A DNA stretch of 64,000 bases from Parachlorella kessleri (lineage: Eukaryota > Chlorophyta > Trebouxiophyceae > Chlorellales > Chlorellaceae), in assembly GCA_001598975.1 (NCBI GenBank), contig BBXU01001346.1, forward strand, positions 1 to 64,000, read 5' to 3'. Under the pieces are notes generated by a model. That model saw only the letters and a list, made by a program, of their open reading frames with translations. It made no database searches and was not told the origin of the DNA. Both the position numbers and the translations under genes were made by a program. Position 1 is the stretch's first letter; each line of letters begins with the position of its first letter. Of this stretch, positions 1 through 27,212 are shown in pieces.

Positions 1-69
1 CCCCCTCGTTGCCTGTGCTCACAAATCACCGTTGTGTAGAAACAAAAACAGCCCCTCTCATGCATGCAG

Positions 70-1107
70 AAGCGCAAGGACACCAGTCCCATGAGGGTGC
101 CAGCCCCAGCAGCCAAGCAGGGAGCAGTTGCTGCAACCCCAACGCCCGCCATCCAACTGGCTTAGAAGCATTGATCGGGGCCGCAGCTGCTGCACAGCAG
201 GACAGCCATGGTCACGATACCATCTTACGCCAAGTTCAGGAAGAGCTTGAGGCTGCCAACCAGCAAGCAGCCAAGCTAGATGCGGACCTAGCAGCTTGCA
301 AAGCTCAGGTGTGGTTAGCTGGGCTTCATGGGAGCATAACTGAGGCGGGCTAGAATCCGTGCTGGCTTTGATGTTTGGGACATCTCCTTGTCGTCTGGCC
401 CACGCATCATTACGCTCAGAATAATGGAAGGGCCAGGACGTCTGATATCCGGCCCCACCTGCAAGCCTGGGGACCACTGTGACAGCTGATGGGCGGATAA
501 CGTCGATTTAATAGAGTATTTGGACTTGCCCAGGTATCACATCAATTCAGACCTTTGAGAGAGTCTCTCCTCTGCAACTTCCCCCAATGCCAGCACCTCC
601 ACCAAGTCGCGTCTTTGCATGCTGTTGCAGGTCGAGAAGCTAGATGCAGCGTACGAGCAAGCTATGTGGTACACCTACCAGCTAGCGGAGCAGAACAGCG
701 GGCTGAATGCACAGCTGCTTTATGTGATGGCGTTGTGGACAGGGCACAGGTGGGTTCATGGCTTGTGCCAGTCTGATAGCTGCATGGTTTATTGGAATGT
801 CAGGCAGGCTATCCCAACTTTGCGCATCGGGTGTGTGGTGTGCCCTCGGCCCAGGCCCAGTAGTCCTACCCAAATACCCAGCCTGTCTTGCCATCGGCGC
901 ATTGCATCTCTGTTCAGGTGGGTGTTTGGCAAGACCTGGGCTGGAAATTGAATTTGACCATGTTGCATGGAGCTGCTCTGACCCAGAAGCTTAGGCAGCA
1001 AGGCACGTATGGAGTGCCTGTAGGGTGGAAGCAGCGCCTCCAGGGCCAGTAGGCCATGCTGGCGGGGCGGAGCCATGAGACTGGAGGAGCAAGTGTTGGC
1101 CATGCAG
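70..1107 (+). pseudogene. decayed kinesin-14 stalk fragment, paralogous to the intact gene at 19192-24721
   Basis: Three blocks match the coiled-coil stalk of the intact kinesin in order and orientation. The first runs from about 70 to 308 and resembles the kinesin segments that begin with a Lys-Arg-Lys basic patch and end in Lys-Ala-Gln. The second starts at 631 after a TTGCAG acceptor. The third is about 1030-1107 and resembles the kinesin exon ending in Ala-Met-Gln. The intron after 308 sits at the same codon and phase as the kinesin intron after 20026, which supports descent from one gene. The basic patch runs into TAG in its own frame at about 161-163, while the coiled-coil part is open only in another frame, so it looks frameshifted. 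No motor domain follows. It may continue left of the window. An expressed short coiled-coil gene with a different exon structure is the alternative. Confidence 0.6.
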
Positions 1108-2127
1108 GCAAGGTGTTCCAGGGCACTTGTGCTAGTAAAGCTCATCTGCCTCCCCTACACTCTGTGGTCCCTCCGTAGCTGGCACCGCTATTGAAAAAAT
1201 CGTTTGCCGCTCGCAACCACCTGCTTGGTCATGCGGGTGAGGCGCAACCTGAGCTGGACGACGAAATGGTCATCCGTGCCATGCCTTCCCTCATTTATCA
1301 CGTGTAGGTGTGCAGTCCCAGCTTGCATTGGACGCGGAGCAGCACCCTGCGGGCCGCCAGGGCCTGGTTGAGTGATGGCAGGGACGGCAGCATGCCATAC
1401 ACACAGCGCAGACTCTATGCTGCCATAAGGAAGTTGGCTAGAGGGGATGGTTGAGCAGGGGATGGTGGCTTGCGCAGTTGGGTTGCTTGGGTCGTTTCGA
1501 TTTTCTGAGAGCATGTCCAGTACAAGCCTTTCAGAAGCCATGGATTCATGCCATCGCATGTCTCCTTCGTGTCACGATATATGTGCGGAGCCACAATGAA
1601 GCCCTGGGTCTGGCAGTAAGCTTGGGCCATTCAGAGAGCGTGCCAGACTGGAATGCAGGTAGAGGCAGTTGTGCTGGGCAGATCTTTCAATAAGAGTTGG
1701 GCAGTCCTTTAATATGAGATGGGAAAAGTCAGGCTGCAATGCATGGTGTTCGATGCGGCTGCGACGGGTTTATCAGCATCAATTAGGATTCAATCTCATA
1801 ATGCTGTAAGAATGAGGGCGTTGGCGCCAACATTTACGGATGTCTATGCTGTTTGTGTGACCTAGCTCTCTCCCTGTTCTGAGGGCTTCAAGAGATGGCA
1901 GGAGCATCACTGGTACCAGGTACTCCCAATCTACCGACTGCATGCTGCATCTCACGATCAGCACTGATCAGCAGGGGAGATCTTTGAATGCCACGCAGCA
2001 TATCCAGCACGGGCGCCACACTTGGAAACAGCGCAGGCATGGGGAACGCACTGCAGCATTGAAAAGCAAACTTTGTGGCGCTCGTCTAGGCGGGATCGGG
2101 GCAGCAACGCTGCGCAGACCCTCAGCC
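1108..2127. other. intergenic, 5' region of the SAWADEE-CHD gene
   Basis: I see no conserved coding segment here. A short open frame near 1184-1307 follows a possible acceptor and ends at TAG, but I recognise no family. The promoter of the gene starting at 2128 should lie here; no TATA box or other motif is convincing. Confidence 0.4.
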
Positions 2128-17454
<15,327 letters not shown>

Positions 17455-19191
17455 CACGTTGATGTGGTGGGCTAGGTAGCGTGTAGTTTGGCGGTAGAGG
17501 CCTGTCCCCCTGAAAACCACACATGACGGGAGCGGATAAGTTTCGGCAAGTGACTTAGGGTGTGGAGTTCAGTTAGCCTGGGTGCATGTTGACATTTTTT
17601 TTGCATCTTTTTGTCTGTCAGCACTGCTTCGACATCGAGCCCCTCGCGCCAGGGCGGCCGGTACCTAGCCTATCTACCTCGGTATTTAGCTAACTTTGTT
17701 GCAGAAGCTGCTATTACCTTTGGTTGGACCCTTGAAGACTGCCAAGCGTTGCTTCCACCCCCTTTGGTACTGTGAATTCTTTGTCAGCTATCAATGATTG
17801 CATTGGACTTCCTGATCACAATAGGTGGGGTCCTAGACCCAAGTTCTGTTGCAAACTGGAGATTGATGAGAAATAAATACATTTTGCAACAAAGGCAGTT
17901 CTGCATACAAGCACCTCTTCTGGCTGGAGCAACAGCGCCGACCACTGTGTCAGATCAGCCAGTGTCCAAGCATGGGCACCACGTCTCATCATGTGCTTGT
18001 CGGCGCAACGCACTCACAGCGCCGCCACAGCGCTGGCAAATGTATGTAGCACCCTCTGCTTCAGCCACCAAGTCAGACAATGGGCGGCTGCCGTCAGCGT
18101 GGCCTGACACCTGCAAGTATAGTATTACTGTGGCGTTGAGGGGTTGTGCAACAGTCTAGCTAGGACAGCCGTGCCAACACGATTTGTGGACTTCATGCCA
18201 GGTGCTCGGCCCGTCAAATCTTCTCTTAACCAGAAAGTAGACAGAGATCTTGCCTTCTCCGACCATATAGCACAATTGTCCTACCACGCTTCTTCTCACC
18301 TCAGTCTCCATGCTGTCACTCTCCGCTGCAGGTGGAAGTCCTGAACTGATTGCTGGTAATGGTGGCCCCAGCTGGCTAGCTAGGTGGGGTATACAGCCAG
18401 AACTGGCAGCCTGGTCTATCCATGGACCCCCAGATGGCAGTCTACTAGTTGCTTGCAGGCTGACTGACTCCAGCAGTGCTGCCAGCTGGTTGGCTGCGTG
18501 ATAGCTAGGGGTGCCAGCTTGTAACGCGTCCCGTATCCTGCAAGTGGCGCGAGAAGAACTTCCATCGACATTTGGAAAGGAACGTGTGCCCTTTAAGGAT
18601 CACAAGACGACTTGCAACATAAGCCGAGGAGGGACAGGCAGTCCAGACAAGGGGAACGAGCAAAAGCAGCAAGGGGCCAGCTCACTTCTCACTAAAGGAC
18701 GTCGCCTCTTGGGCTCTGCCCAGTAGATGAAAGGCATGTGTCACTGCCTGCAACTGGATGACTGGTATTAGAGTTTCAGCTGTAGAAACTCAGCTCCGGC
18801 AAACTCATCAGCGCTATGCAACGCACCTGCACAGCTGCTCCAGGATCACCGCTTGCTAGTGCCTGCCTGGCCTGGTCTAGAGCCTGTCGGGCCAAGTCTG
18901 TGAGGGCTCCGGGGTCCATGCCAGGGCAACTAGCCGTTAGCTAGACGACAAGTTGTTCCCATTAGGATCATAGATCCCTGGGGGGCCATCATTGGGTAAC
19001 CATGACGTCATATACTCCGTCTCCATCCAAATCACCCTGCCGCAGCTGGAGGAGGGACTTCACCCTCAGCGACCCTTACTTTTTGAACTGGGTGTGCAAC
19101 GGCTACCGTTGCGCTGCATAACGGCCCTGCGGCCATGGTGCTCTAAACGATACAGCAAGAGTTTCAGCGCCTCACTATCCACATAGGGGTA
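17455..19191. other. intergenic between the remodeller and the kinesin
   Basis: No gene recognised. An AATAAA-like stretch lies near 17872, and the first TGTAA after the stop is near 18523, far for a 3' end signal. The open frame at 18511-18726 has no family resemblance. The kinesin promoter should lie in the last few hundred bases. Confidence 0.4.
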
Positions 19192-22100
19192 ATGGAGTCT
19201 CGCAGGGAGACTAGGATTCCTCGTCCTGGAGCCGGGCTGGGTCTTAAATCATCCGTCTTGCAACCGCTGTGTGAACAGGTATGTGGCCCGGACCTTCTCC
19301 AAGGTCCTTGCAACCCCCGTGGCCATCTCTCAAGCAAGCCTTTTCCTTCTGTACTTCACAGGAGAACGTGCCAGTGCTCCAAGACAGGAAGCGCAAGGCA
19401 GGAAGCGCAAGCCCCAAGGGAAAGTCGGGGCCTACAACCAAGAGGGCAGCAGTTGCCCCGACAGTAGTGACAGCAGCAGCGGCGGCAGCACCAGCTGAGG
19501 ACAACACCTGGGAGCAGGTGGCAGAAGAGACTGGGTGGACAGTCACTGACTGCCTGGCGCATAAAATCACCTTTCAGAAGCGTGCAGACGCTAAGGCCAA
19601 GGTAGAGCCTCTCGTGCAGCATGTGAAGCGCCTGAGAGCAGCGGGCTGGTATCTACACAACCAGAAGGAGCGGTGAGTGCAACAAGCGAGGAGCAGAATG
19701 CCCGCTGGTGGGGCTGCCTACTACGCAACATGCCAATGGGGCTGCCATCACAAGGGAGTCTTGTGTGATGTATATATAGAAGCAAGCAGCGATGTCTTGT
19801 GGCGCATTGTGGGCGAGTGATCAGGGCACTCATAGCTGTCCTTCTGCTGAACAGGCTTGCCCTGGACAACCAAGCCCTGTCAGCCAGCTTGGAACGTGAG
19901 GAAACCGCACGGCAGGAGGACAAGGAGGGCCATGAGGGCGCACTACGGCAGGTGCAGCAGGAGCTTGGTGCAGCTAGCCAGCGGGCGGCACGGCAGGAGG
20001 TGGAGCTCACAGGTTACAAAGCGCAGGTGTGAGCGGATGGGTACACCTACAGGGCTTTGCTAAGAAGGCGCTACATTCCCTGAGTACCTAGGAGGGAGAC
20101 TTGCTCGAGACTTTGGCACCCATACGGTAGGGAGGTTGCAACTCAAGTTTCGATGTAGTGTTGTATAGAGCCTGACCCAGACCGCCTCCATACACTGCAG
20201 GTAGCCCAGCTGGAGAGCACAGTGACATCTACCAAGGAGACCCTGAGGGCGGCGGAGCAGGAAGCCAGCCGGTTAGAGGGTGACAGGGACCGCTACAAGG
20301 AGCAGGTGTCGGAGCTGCAGAACCAGGTAGGGATGCAGTCCTATCTTGAGCCACTTCACTGGTCTCAGACCTACGCAAGACAGTTGTCTGATGAAGTGAA
20401 GAAACGCTGAAGCGGTGCTTCACAACTGGCAGTCGTTCAAGCGTTGTTTGAAAACAGATGAAGTATATGTGCTTCTTGCACACTCCTGCAGACCAAGAGC
20501 ATGACGGAGCTGTACCAGCACGCTCAGAAATACAACAGCCAGCTTCAGGAGTACAACACCAAAATGCAAGCGGAGCTGCAGGCAGCCAATGAGAGCGTGG
20601 TCAGGGTCCAGGTGGGTCTCTTGGGGCCGAAGTAGCTGTCCCTGCTTGAGGCAGGACTGTGTTGGCAACATATGGCGCTCATAGTGACTTTTGCTTCTAA
20701 GGCTGGGCAGCTGGAGGCCGGAGTGGTCCTGGCAGCTTGCAGCGCTGGTGCTTTATTCCACAACAGATGTTTTAGACAGTGCAACACCTTGGCATTGCTG
20801 TAGGGGGAGAAGGCAGACCTTCTAGGGGAGAATGCCACGCTCAAGGGGCGGGTGGGCATCCTGGAGCAGCAGGTGCAGGCCATGCAGGTAAGCTTCGCGC
20901 TGGGACCAAACAGTCCTGCAATTCGGAAGCCCATGCCAGCAGGCAGCCTTTCTCCAGATGGCTGCATGACTGTGCTCTGCTACTTAGGATGTGCACTGCA
21001 GGCGATCCATACCGGTCTCACTAGGACTCATTGTCATGGTACCCCAATATCCCCTGCAGACTTCCAGCTCCACCACGGAGCAGGCTAGGCATAGTGCTCT
21101 CGAGGATGCTACTCGGCTGAGGGCAGAGCTGGCGGCAGCCACAGCAGAGCGCAACAGCCTGTCAGCAGAGACTCTGCGGCTGCGGGGAGAGCTGGAGCAG
21201 TGCAGGTGAGGTTTGGTGCGGGAGTGGGTGCCAACCGGCTGGGGCAGGCTGCTTGCCCACTAACTCTGTGGCTGCTGCTAAGTGACAATATCAGCAACCA
21301 CCCTGTCCCCCTTGTGCACCCCCACTCCCTAGACTTGTAATCTTGCCGGCCGGGGTCTGCGGTACGCAGGAAAGAGATTGCCCAGTACAAGGAGGCACAC
21401 GGCATGGATGCCAGCACACGGACCTTGCTGGAGGGCCGGGCACGTGCTCAGGTGAGTAGTGCACATTGCCCCTCTTGCCTTTGCCATGCCATGCCCTGGT
21501 TGTGGCGGATGCTGAATGCTCTGGCAGCAGCTCTGTGTGTGTTTATGATGTGTATAGCATGTGGCACCATGCTAGGCATGCTAGCTCTTGCTGCTGTATG
21601 GAGAAACCTGATATCTCCGTGCAGGCGGACATCAACGCCTCGCTGCAAGAGCAGGTGGCACTGTTGACAGAGCAGAAGGCGCTGGCAGACCAGCAGGTGC
21701 AGGCACGCACCGCAGAGGTCAAGAAGCTGACTGCCAAGGTATGCTGTGTAGGTATTGCAGAGCTGTTGCTTGCTGCCTGCCTGAGTTGAAGCTTCCGGCC
21801 TTTAACCTTGGCCACTACAGTTGCTGCGCTGAATGAGCCGCAGCCATGGGAGCTGTTGCCAAAGTGTGCATGGCAAGCTGCTTGTGCAGGCAGCTCAGCT
21901 GGAGGCAGACCTAGCAAGAGCCGAGCAAAGGGTGCAGGAGGGGGAGATCCTGCGCCGCAAGCTGCACAACACCATCCTGGTGAGGCCATTCTGATGACAC
22001 CATTACCAGTCTTGCTGCATATAAAATGAAGAGTGCATACCTCAACACTGCTATATCCTGCAGTTGATCAGTAGTGAACTTGCTGCTGGGCGGGTGTTGG

Positions 22101-24721
22101 CCCCGAAATGGTGCGCAATGTGCTTAGCTCACATGCTACAGGAGCTCAAAGGCAACATCCGGGTGTTCTGTCGGGTGCGGCCAGCCAACAGCAGCGAGAC
22201 CCTTGAAGCCCTACCAGGACAGCCAATTGTCGCCTTCCCCAGCACAGGTTGGCAATCTGAACGCGAGGCAGGGGCTGCACGGTTACCTCCAGCTCATGTC
22301 GGTGGCTCACAAGCTGCTCATAATAACACCCTCGTGCTGGGCATTAACAGCCTCATGCTGGGCATCAACAGCCTTCTAAAGAGACATGCATATCTTTGCA
22401 GGCGACCTTGCTGGCTGCGGCCTAGAGCTTTCAACAGTGCAGAATGGCAAGGACCTGCAACAGTACTCATTTGGCTTTGACAAGGTCTTCTGCCCATCAG
22501 CAACACAGGTTGGTATAAGCAAGCAATCCAGCAGCTTGAGATAGGTGGGCTTCCTGCATGGAGTCAGCGCGCTTGCGAGCACAGCAAAGTGCTCAAACCT
22601 GATCGATCGAAACTTACTCAACGGGCGTGTGGTCGTGCAGCTGGAGGTGTTCGACGAGATCAGCCAACTGGTACAAAGCGCTCTTGACGGCTACAAGGTG
22701 AGGCCTGGTTTGCATGCAACATGTGTGCAGTCTATGGGTCAGCTGCCAAAGCTGCATTGGTTGTTGTGCATTCGGCAAGCCAGAGGGGCTCACCCAGCCA
22801 TCTCTTTCCAGTTGGTGGCAGGCAATGCGAACAAAGCAAAGATGGGGTTGAACAGGGCTGGATGCAGTTATGCTCTGGGTCTTGCCTGAGGTTCTGACCC
22901 AGTAGGTATCTCCCCGAGACAAGTTAAGGCCACAAGAGAGAACAGGGTAAAGCCTGAGAAAATGGTAGCGAAAGGCAGCATGAGCCTTCTTTATTGCTGC
23001 AGGTGTGCATTTTCGCCTACGGCCAGACAGGGTCGGGCAAGACGCACACGATGTTGGGTACGCCTGCTGACAAAGGCATGATCCCTCGGGCCATGGAGCA
23101 GGTATACCTAGCCACCGGCCCTCCCTGCCCATTTGTCCATACACTTGCTGGTGCAAGGCAGCCAGCTTGCATGTAGGCTTGAGTGTTGAGCTTGCTGACA
23201 TGGGGCCAGGTGCTGGCATGCCTGGTTCCATGTCAGCAAGGTGTGAGGCACCAAACCGATAGACTGGCCACACAAAAGTTGATGGTGGCTGGCAGTGACA
23301 GTTGAAACATAATTTGTCTTGCTTCATCTATACAAATGGCAGTAAGCGGATTTCTCCACCCTGCAGGTGTTTACAGCAGCAAGCTCCCTGGCCAAGCAAG
23401 GGTGGCGGTACGAGATGCGGGCAAGCATGGTGGAGGTGTACAATGAAGAATACAAGGACCTGCTGGGCAAGGGGCCCCCGGCTGGCAAGAAGCATCAGGT
23501 GCCTAGTCACGGCCTTACAACAGGCATATGGGCATGTATCGCTGACTTCTTATCAGTGAGGCTGCAGCATGCTGCTTCTATGCAAGCTTCGTGTTGTCGT
23601 CTCGGGCATCTGGACCTGTGGATCCCAGTACAGCTCAGCATCAAGATCCATTGCTGGTTCCGATCATGCTGAGCTATGAGCTCTGATGCAGGTCACTCAT
23701 GACGACAAGGGCAACACCAGCGTGAGCTACGTGGAGGCGGTGGATGTCAGCAAGCCAGAGCGTGTGCAGGCGCTGCTAGACAAGGCCATGAAGCAGGTAC
23801 CATTCTCGATGCCCTGAACGCTTGTGAAAGTACTCCGTGAGTTGACAGCATGCACAGTGGAAGTGCATGCCTTCTCAACGACAGTAGTACCTCCGCGCAT
23901 GTGGAATCAATAGATTCACTTGATTACTGTATCGCTGCTGCATCGATTGTACCTGCAGAGGTCCGTGGGTGCCACCGCCATGAATGAGCACTCCTCCCGG
24001 TCCCATATGGTCTTCATACTGTACATTGATGGCATCAACGAGGGCGCAGGCCAGGAAGTGCATGGTAAGCCTTTGGGTGCCCAGCTCTTTAGCCTTGCCA
24101 GAGGCAGCAATGCTGTAAGTGGACTCGTAGTATGAGACACCTGTGCATGGGCTCATGTGACCAGCATAATCGAGGTCTATGCATGCATGCAGCCCTGCAG
24201 TAAGCAAGCAGGTTCAGCTTAGTCCTTCGCAGGGGTGCTCAACCTCATAGACCTGGCGGGCAGTGAACGTCTCTCACGATCGGCCGTGACTGGGGACCGC
24301 CTGAAGGAGACGCAGAACATCAACAAGAGCCTGTCAGCACTAGGGGATGTGATTGCGGCGCTAGCCAGCAAGGAGCAGCACGTGCCCTACCGCAACTCCA
24401 AGCTCACCTACCTCTTGCAGGTGGGTGTGGTTGCCTTGCAGAGGTCAAAAATTCCCCGCACACTGCGCAGACTCTTGGACTGTATGTTTGGTAAATGCAA
24501 GACAACTAGCAGCGGGAGGTTGAGGTGAAACTCATGAAGCTGACGCCACGCTTTCCTGCCTGCAGAACTCCCTGGGCGGCAATGCAAAGGCGCTCATGTT
24601 TGTGAATGTCTCGCCAGCAGCAGAATCCGCAGCTGAGTCGCTGTGCTCGCTGCGCTTTGCTGCCAAGGTCAACGCCTGTGAAGTGGGCACAGCCAGACGG
24701 AATGTGGTGGCAGCCAGGTGA
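19192..24721 (+). CDS. KIN14: kinesin-14, C-terminal minus-end motor (ATK/KIFC1 type), 19 exons, 795 aa
   Basis: A microtubule motor of the spindle and cytoplasmic arrays; the family moves toward minus ends. Exons: 19192-19278, 19362-19672, 19855-20026, 20201-20326, 20492-20611, 20804-20887, 21060-21205, 21370-21451, 21625-21738, 21890-21979, 22142-22247, 22402-22508, 22641-22697, 23003-23101, 23367-23498, 23692-23796, 23959-24064, 24233-24420, 24566-24721. Residues 1-130 are basic and Pro/Ala-rich, a likely non-motor microtubule-binding tail. Residues ~130-440 are coiled coil. The kinesin-14 neck precedes [14 protein letters not shown] at ~445. The motor shows GQTGSGKT at 541-548, NEHSSRSH at ~655 and DLAGSE at 688-693, so it looks active. 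The start was chosen because this ATG exon ends at a strong GTATGT donor in phase with the exon at 19362; an ATG at 19281 inside that 83-bp intron is the poorer alternative. Confidence 0.93.
22331..22372. repeat. two tandem 21-bp units in a kinesin intron
   Basis: Units 22331-22351 and 22352-22372 differ at two positions. They lie in the intron between exons 11 and 12. Confidence 0.8.
23191..23240. repeat. inverted repeat (hairpin), 20-bp arms, 10-nt loop
   Basis: Arms are 23191-23210 and 23221-23240. Eighteen pairs are Watson-Crick and the other two are G opposite T, which would be G-U pairs in RNA, so the transcript arm pairs along its full length. It is in the intron between kinesin exons 14 and 15. 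Confidence 0.85.
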
Positions 24722-24847
24722 CTTGTCAGCCGTCATGTGCAGCAGGGTGGGCCCTGCAAGAATGCCACTGTGTCCTAAAAAGCGCGATGGCAGGGAGGGT
24801 ATACCTTCATGGCCAGGCAAGATATCTGGACCGCTCCCAGGAGCCTC

Positions 24848-24852
24848 TGTAA
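24848..24852 (+). terminator. TGTAA poly(A) signal of the kinesin gene
   Basis: TGTAA lies 127 nt after the kinesin stop. TGTAA is the usual green-algal polyadenylation signal. Confidence 0.6.
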
Positions 24853-24900
24853 CCTGTTCACTTATAGGACAAACTTTTATACCCACAGAGGTGCTGTTGC

Positions 24901-24905
24901 TTACA
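24901..24905 (-). terminator. TGTAA poly(A) signal of the DUF1499 gene
   Basis: TGTAA on the minus strand, 253 nt after the DUF1499 stop and only 49 bp beyond the kinesin signal on the other strand. The two 3' UTRs would almost meet. Confidence 0.45.
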
Positions 24906-25157
24906 GCGGCAATAGCTGTTACAGCTCCTGCACACAAGCTCTCAGTTCAAAATCATTATGACAATTGCATTGCTGCAAGTTGTGGTATTGTCAGGTTGAA
25001 GCAAGCTGGCGCTGCGCTTGTGACCACGTTGTAAGCCATCAATGCCTGATAGTGCTTCATCTGTGCTGAAAAGCACAACCTACAGATCCCTCTTGCCTAG
25101 GAAATGAAGTAAAGGCAGGCATGACAGGTGGGCAGGCGGTAACTTCACTTGACCGCC

Positions 25158-26804
25158 TCAGAAACCAAGGCTGCGCCAGCCCTTCTTCTGCAACTCCTCC
25201 CGGATAGCCTTGATGCGCTTGCGGTTGATGTCAAAGTCCGATTCTCCAAGCCTTGATGCAGACCTGGTGGTCATGGCACCATACAACATTTCATGCTCTC
25301 ATCTGTGTTGCTGATGAGGACTTTCCCAGCATGGATGCAAAAGCATGCGCGCATCCCTCTGCACCCGCTTTTTTAAACTGTGCCACACAGGTGGAAGCAA
25401 GCTTGAAAGGGGCCATGGGTTATCCTGCACCGCAATCCAATCGGGGGCCAAAAGCCACCCAGCCAGAACCAAGCAACGGCATTTGTCGCACCTGTATTCC
25501 ACAACGTTGGGGTTGTTTGGAGGGAACCAGAACTCCACATCATCAACAAAGCCTAGGAGGGGGCTCTGCAGAAGATAAGATGCTTAGGGTTAGCCAGGAA
25601 GGTGAAGAAGTGCAGGTAGGGATACGCCATGTCCATGCAGCTTACGGGCTTTCTGATGCTGTCCTGGAAGGCGTCTGAAAAGTCCATAGATAAAGAATTA
25701 AGTTGCTCAACCTATAACGCACCTCATACTCCACATACAAATAGTCGTCCGTCTTCTTCACAATCTTTGGTGTAAAATTGTCTGGCTTGAGCGTGGATAC
25801 CTGAAAGCATAGGGTGGGGAGCTGGGCTAAGACGGGAGCGATGTATCTCTCGCAACTGATACTGTCCACCGCATCCAAATGCTCATTTCGCCTCCAACAA
25901 ACGGATGTTGCCACCAGTTGTCAAAGGTTACAAATCGTTGTTCACAGGGCCTTGGGTTAAAAGTCAGCCAGCACTTCGCCACACTGGCGACGTGCTTTGG
26001 CTGACAGCCCTTGGAAGGATCAAGCTCTCATGGCAAGCATGAAGGGCTGCCTCAGTATTCACTCCAGCTTGGATCATGCCATGCGCATCACACAAGTGCA
26101 AAGCCCTCCAGGACGAGCACGATGGCTTACCACCTCCTCCAGCTCCTTGAAGGCCTCCTCCTTGCTGGCAGGGTTCTTCTTCCCACGGCCCTGGGCAGGG
26201 TTGTATGTCCTGCAAATTGCCCCTGTCCTATTCAGCCTTGGAAAACACTGGCAGATGGTGGATACCTGCTGTCCAGCAGGCCAGCTATATCCACCAGGGC
26301 TGCTATGTGCCCCAGGAATGAGCACTCCTAGAAGCTCACCAGGCAGGGACATAGTGACTAGGGTCGTTTATTTCCTCAGCTGTGGAAATGCAATTTGGCG
26401 TCGGTGGGCAAAGGCTAAGTGACTTGACACCGCCGCCATAATCTTGCACCCCCAGGTTCTTTGGCCGGGGGCCAGCCCCCAAACCCAAGAGGGCCCCCAC
26501 GACAGCCACGTTCACGCTGTGCAGTACTAGTTCCCTGCGAAGGAAACGCAACCGTATCAAGCTCTAGAGCGAGCAGCAAGTCTACAAATTGGAACCAGCG
26601 GGCGATGAAATGATCAAGCCAAAAAGCAGAGCCTGCATGTTGAGATGTCCTTCAAGTGACACGCAAAGGGACCCACCGCCGAGACGTGGAGGAATCTCCT
26701 TCCACAGCGCTGCACGAGATGCGCAATACTGCACGCTGGCTGGGCCTCCCCACGACCTTTGGACGGGTGGTTGAGAAGAAGCTGGAGATGGTTAGCGCCT
26801 GCAT
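25158..26804 (-). CDS. DUF1499-family thylakoid-lumen-type protein, 6 exons, 219 aa
   Basis: Exons on the minus strand: 26804-26677, 26534-26340, 26209-26131, 25800-25723, 25565-25492, 25263-25158. The N-terminus is a Ser/Thr/Arg-rich chloroplast transit peptide (~residues 1-40). It is followed across the first intron by a twin arginine (SRREL) and a hydrophobic stretch ending in Gly-Ala-Gly, as in twin-arginine lumen targeting signals. The mature part carries DUF1499 hallmarks: LCPPTPNCIST, NPAQGRGKKNP, DDYLYVEYE, LLGFVDDVEFWFPP and ASRLGESDFD, and ends at GWRSLGF. The molecular function of the family in plastids is not established. The start is the ATG that opens the transit peptide; an in-frame upstream ATG at 26894 is less likely. 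The gene diverges from the formin (408 bp apart) and converges on the kinesin. Confidence 0.9.
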
Positions 26805-27212
26805 GGTGTCACCCGATCGCCTGAAGAGAAATCTAAGGATAGGAGCCACAGTACTTCCTCGGGTGGAGAAGTAAGAGGATGGGTTAGTCTGCATTTAGTC
26901 ACTGTTGGTCCGTGTGGTCTTCCTTTATTCCTTCCTTGCTCTCTCTCACTAAGGAGGAGGTCTGGGACTCTATTGTTCTCTTGTCCTTCAAACGGTGCTG
27001 TGATCCTTCGTGTGAAATGGAGCACTTGTTGGGACTCCGATTGCTCGTTACCACTGTGTTTCTGAGTCCGACATAAGCTTAATTTCACAGATTCCTAGGT
27101 GTTACCTGCGGCTTGGCCGGCTGTTGCAGCGCCACCCAGGTCTTGGAGGCACTTGGGGTTCCTAGGTGGTCCTTGTGCATCATCTCGCACCACTTGGGAC
27201 CCCAGAGACCAT
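26805..27212. promoter_or_regulatory. divergent promoter region, DUF1499 gene and formin
   Basis: Only 408 bp separate the two start codons on opposite strands, so both promoters and 5' UTRs must share it, unless a non-coding first exon exists. No core motif stands out. Function is inferred from position only. Confidence 0.45.

Larger units (their letters stand above)
24722..25157. other. convergent intergenic region
   Basis: This separates the 3' ends of the kinesin (+) and the DUF1499 gene (-). It holds the two presumed poly(A) signals listed separately and no coding sequence that I can support. Confidence 0.6.

Noticed and set aside
1184..1309. Open frame after a possible acceptor, ending at TAG
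   Set aside because: No match to the kinesin stalk or any family I recognise; left as unexplained intergenic sequence.
18511..18726. 71-codon frame in the gap before the kinesin
   Set aside because: No start ATG at its head, no splice context linking it to a neighbour, and no family resemblance.
19281..19361. ATG 19281 as kinesin start, frame open into exon 2
   Set aside because: A strong donor at 19279 and a long pyrimidine tract before 19362 show this stretch is an intron; the exon from ATG 19192 joins in phase.
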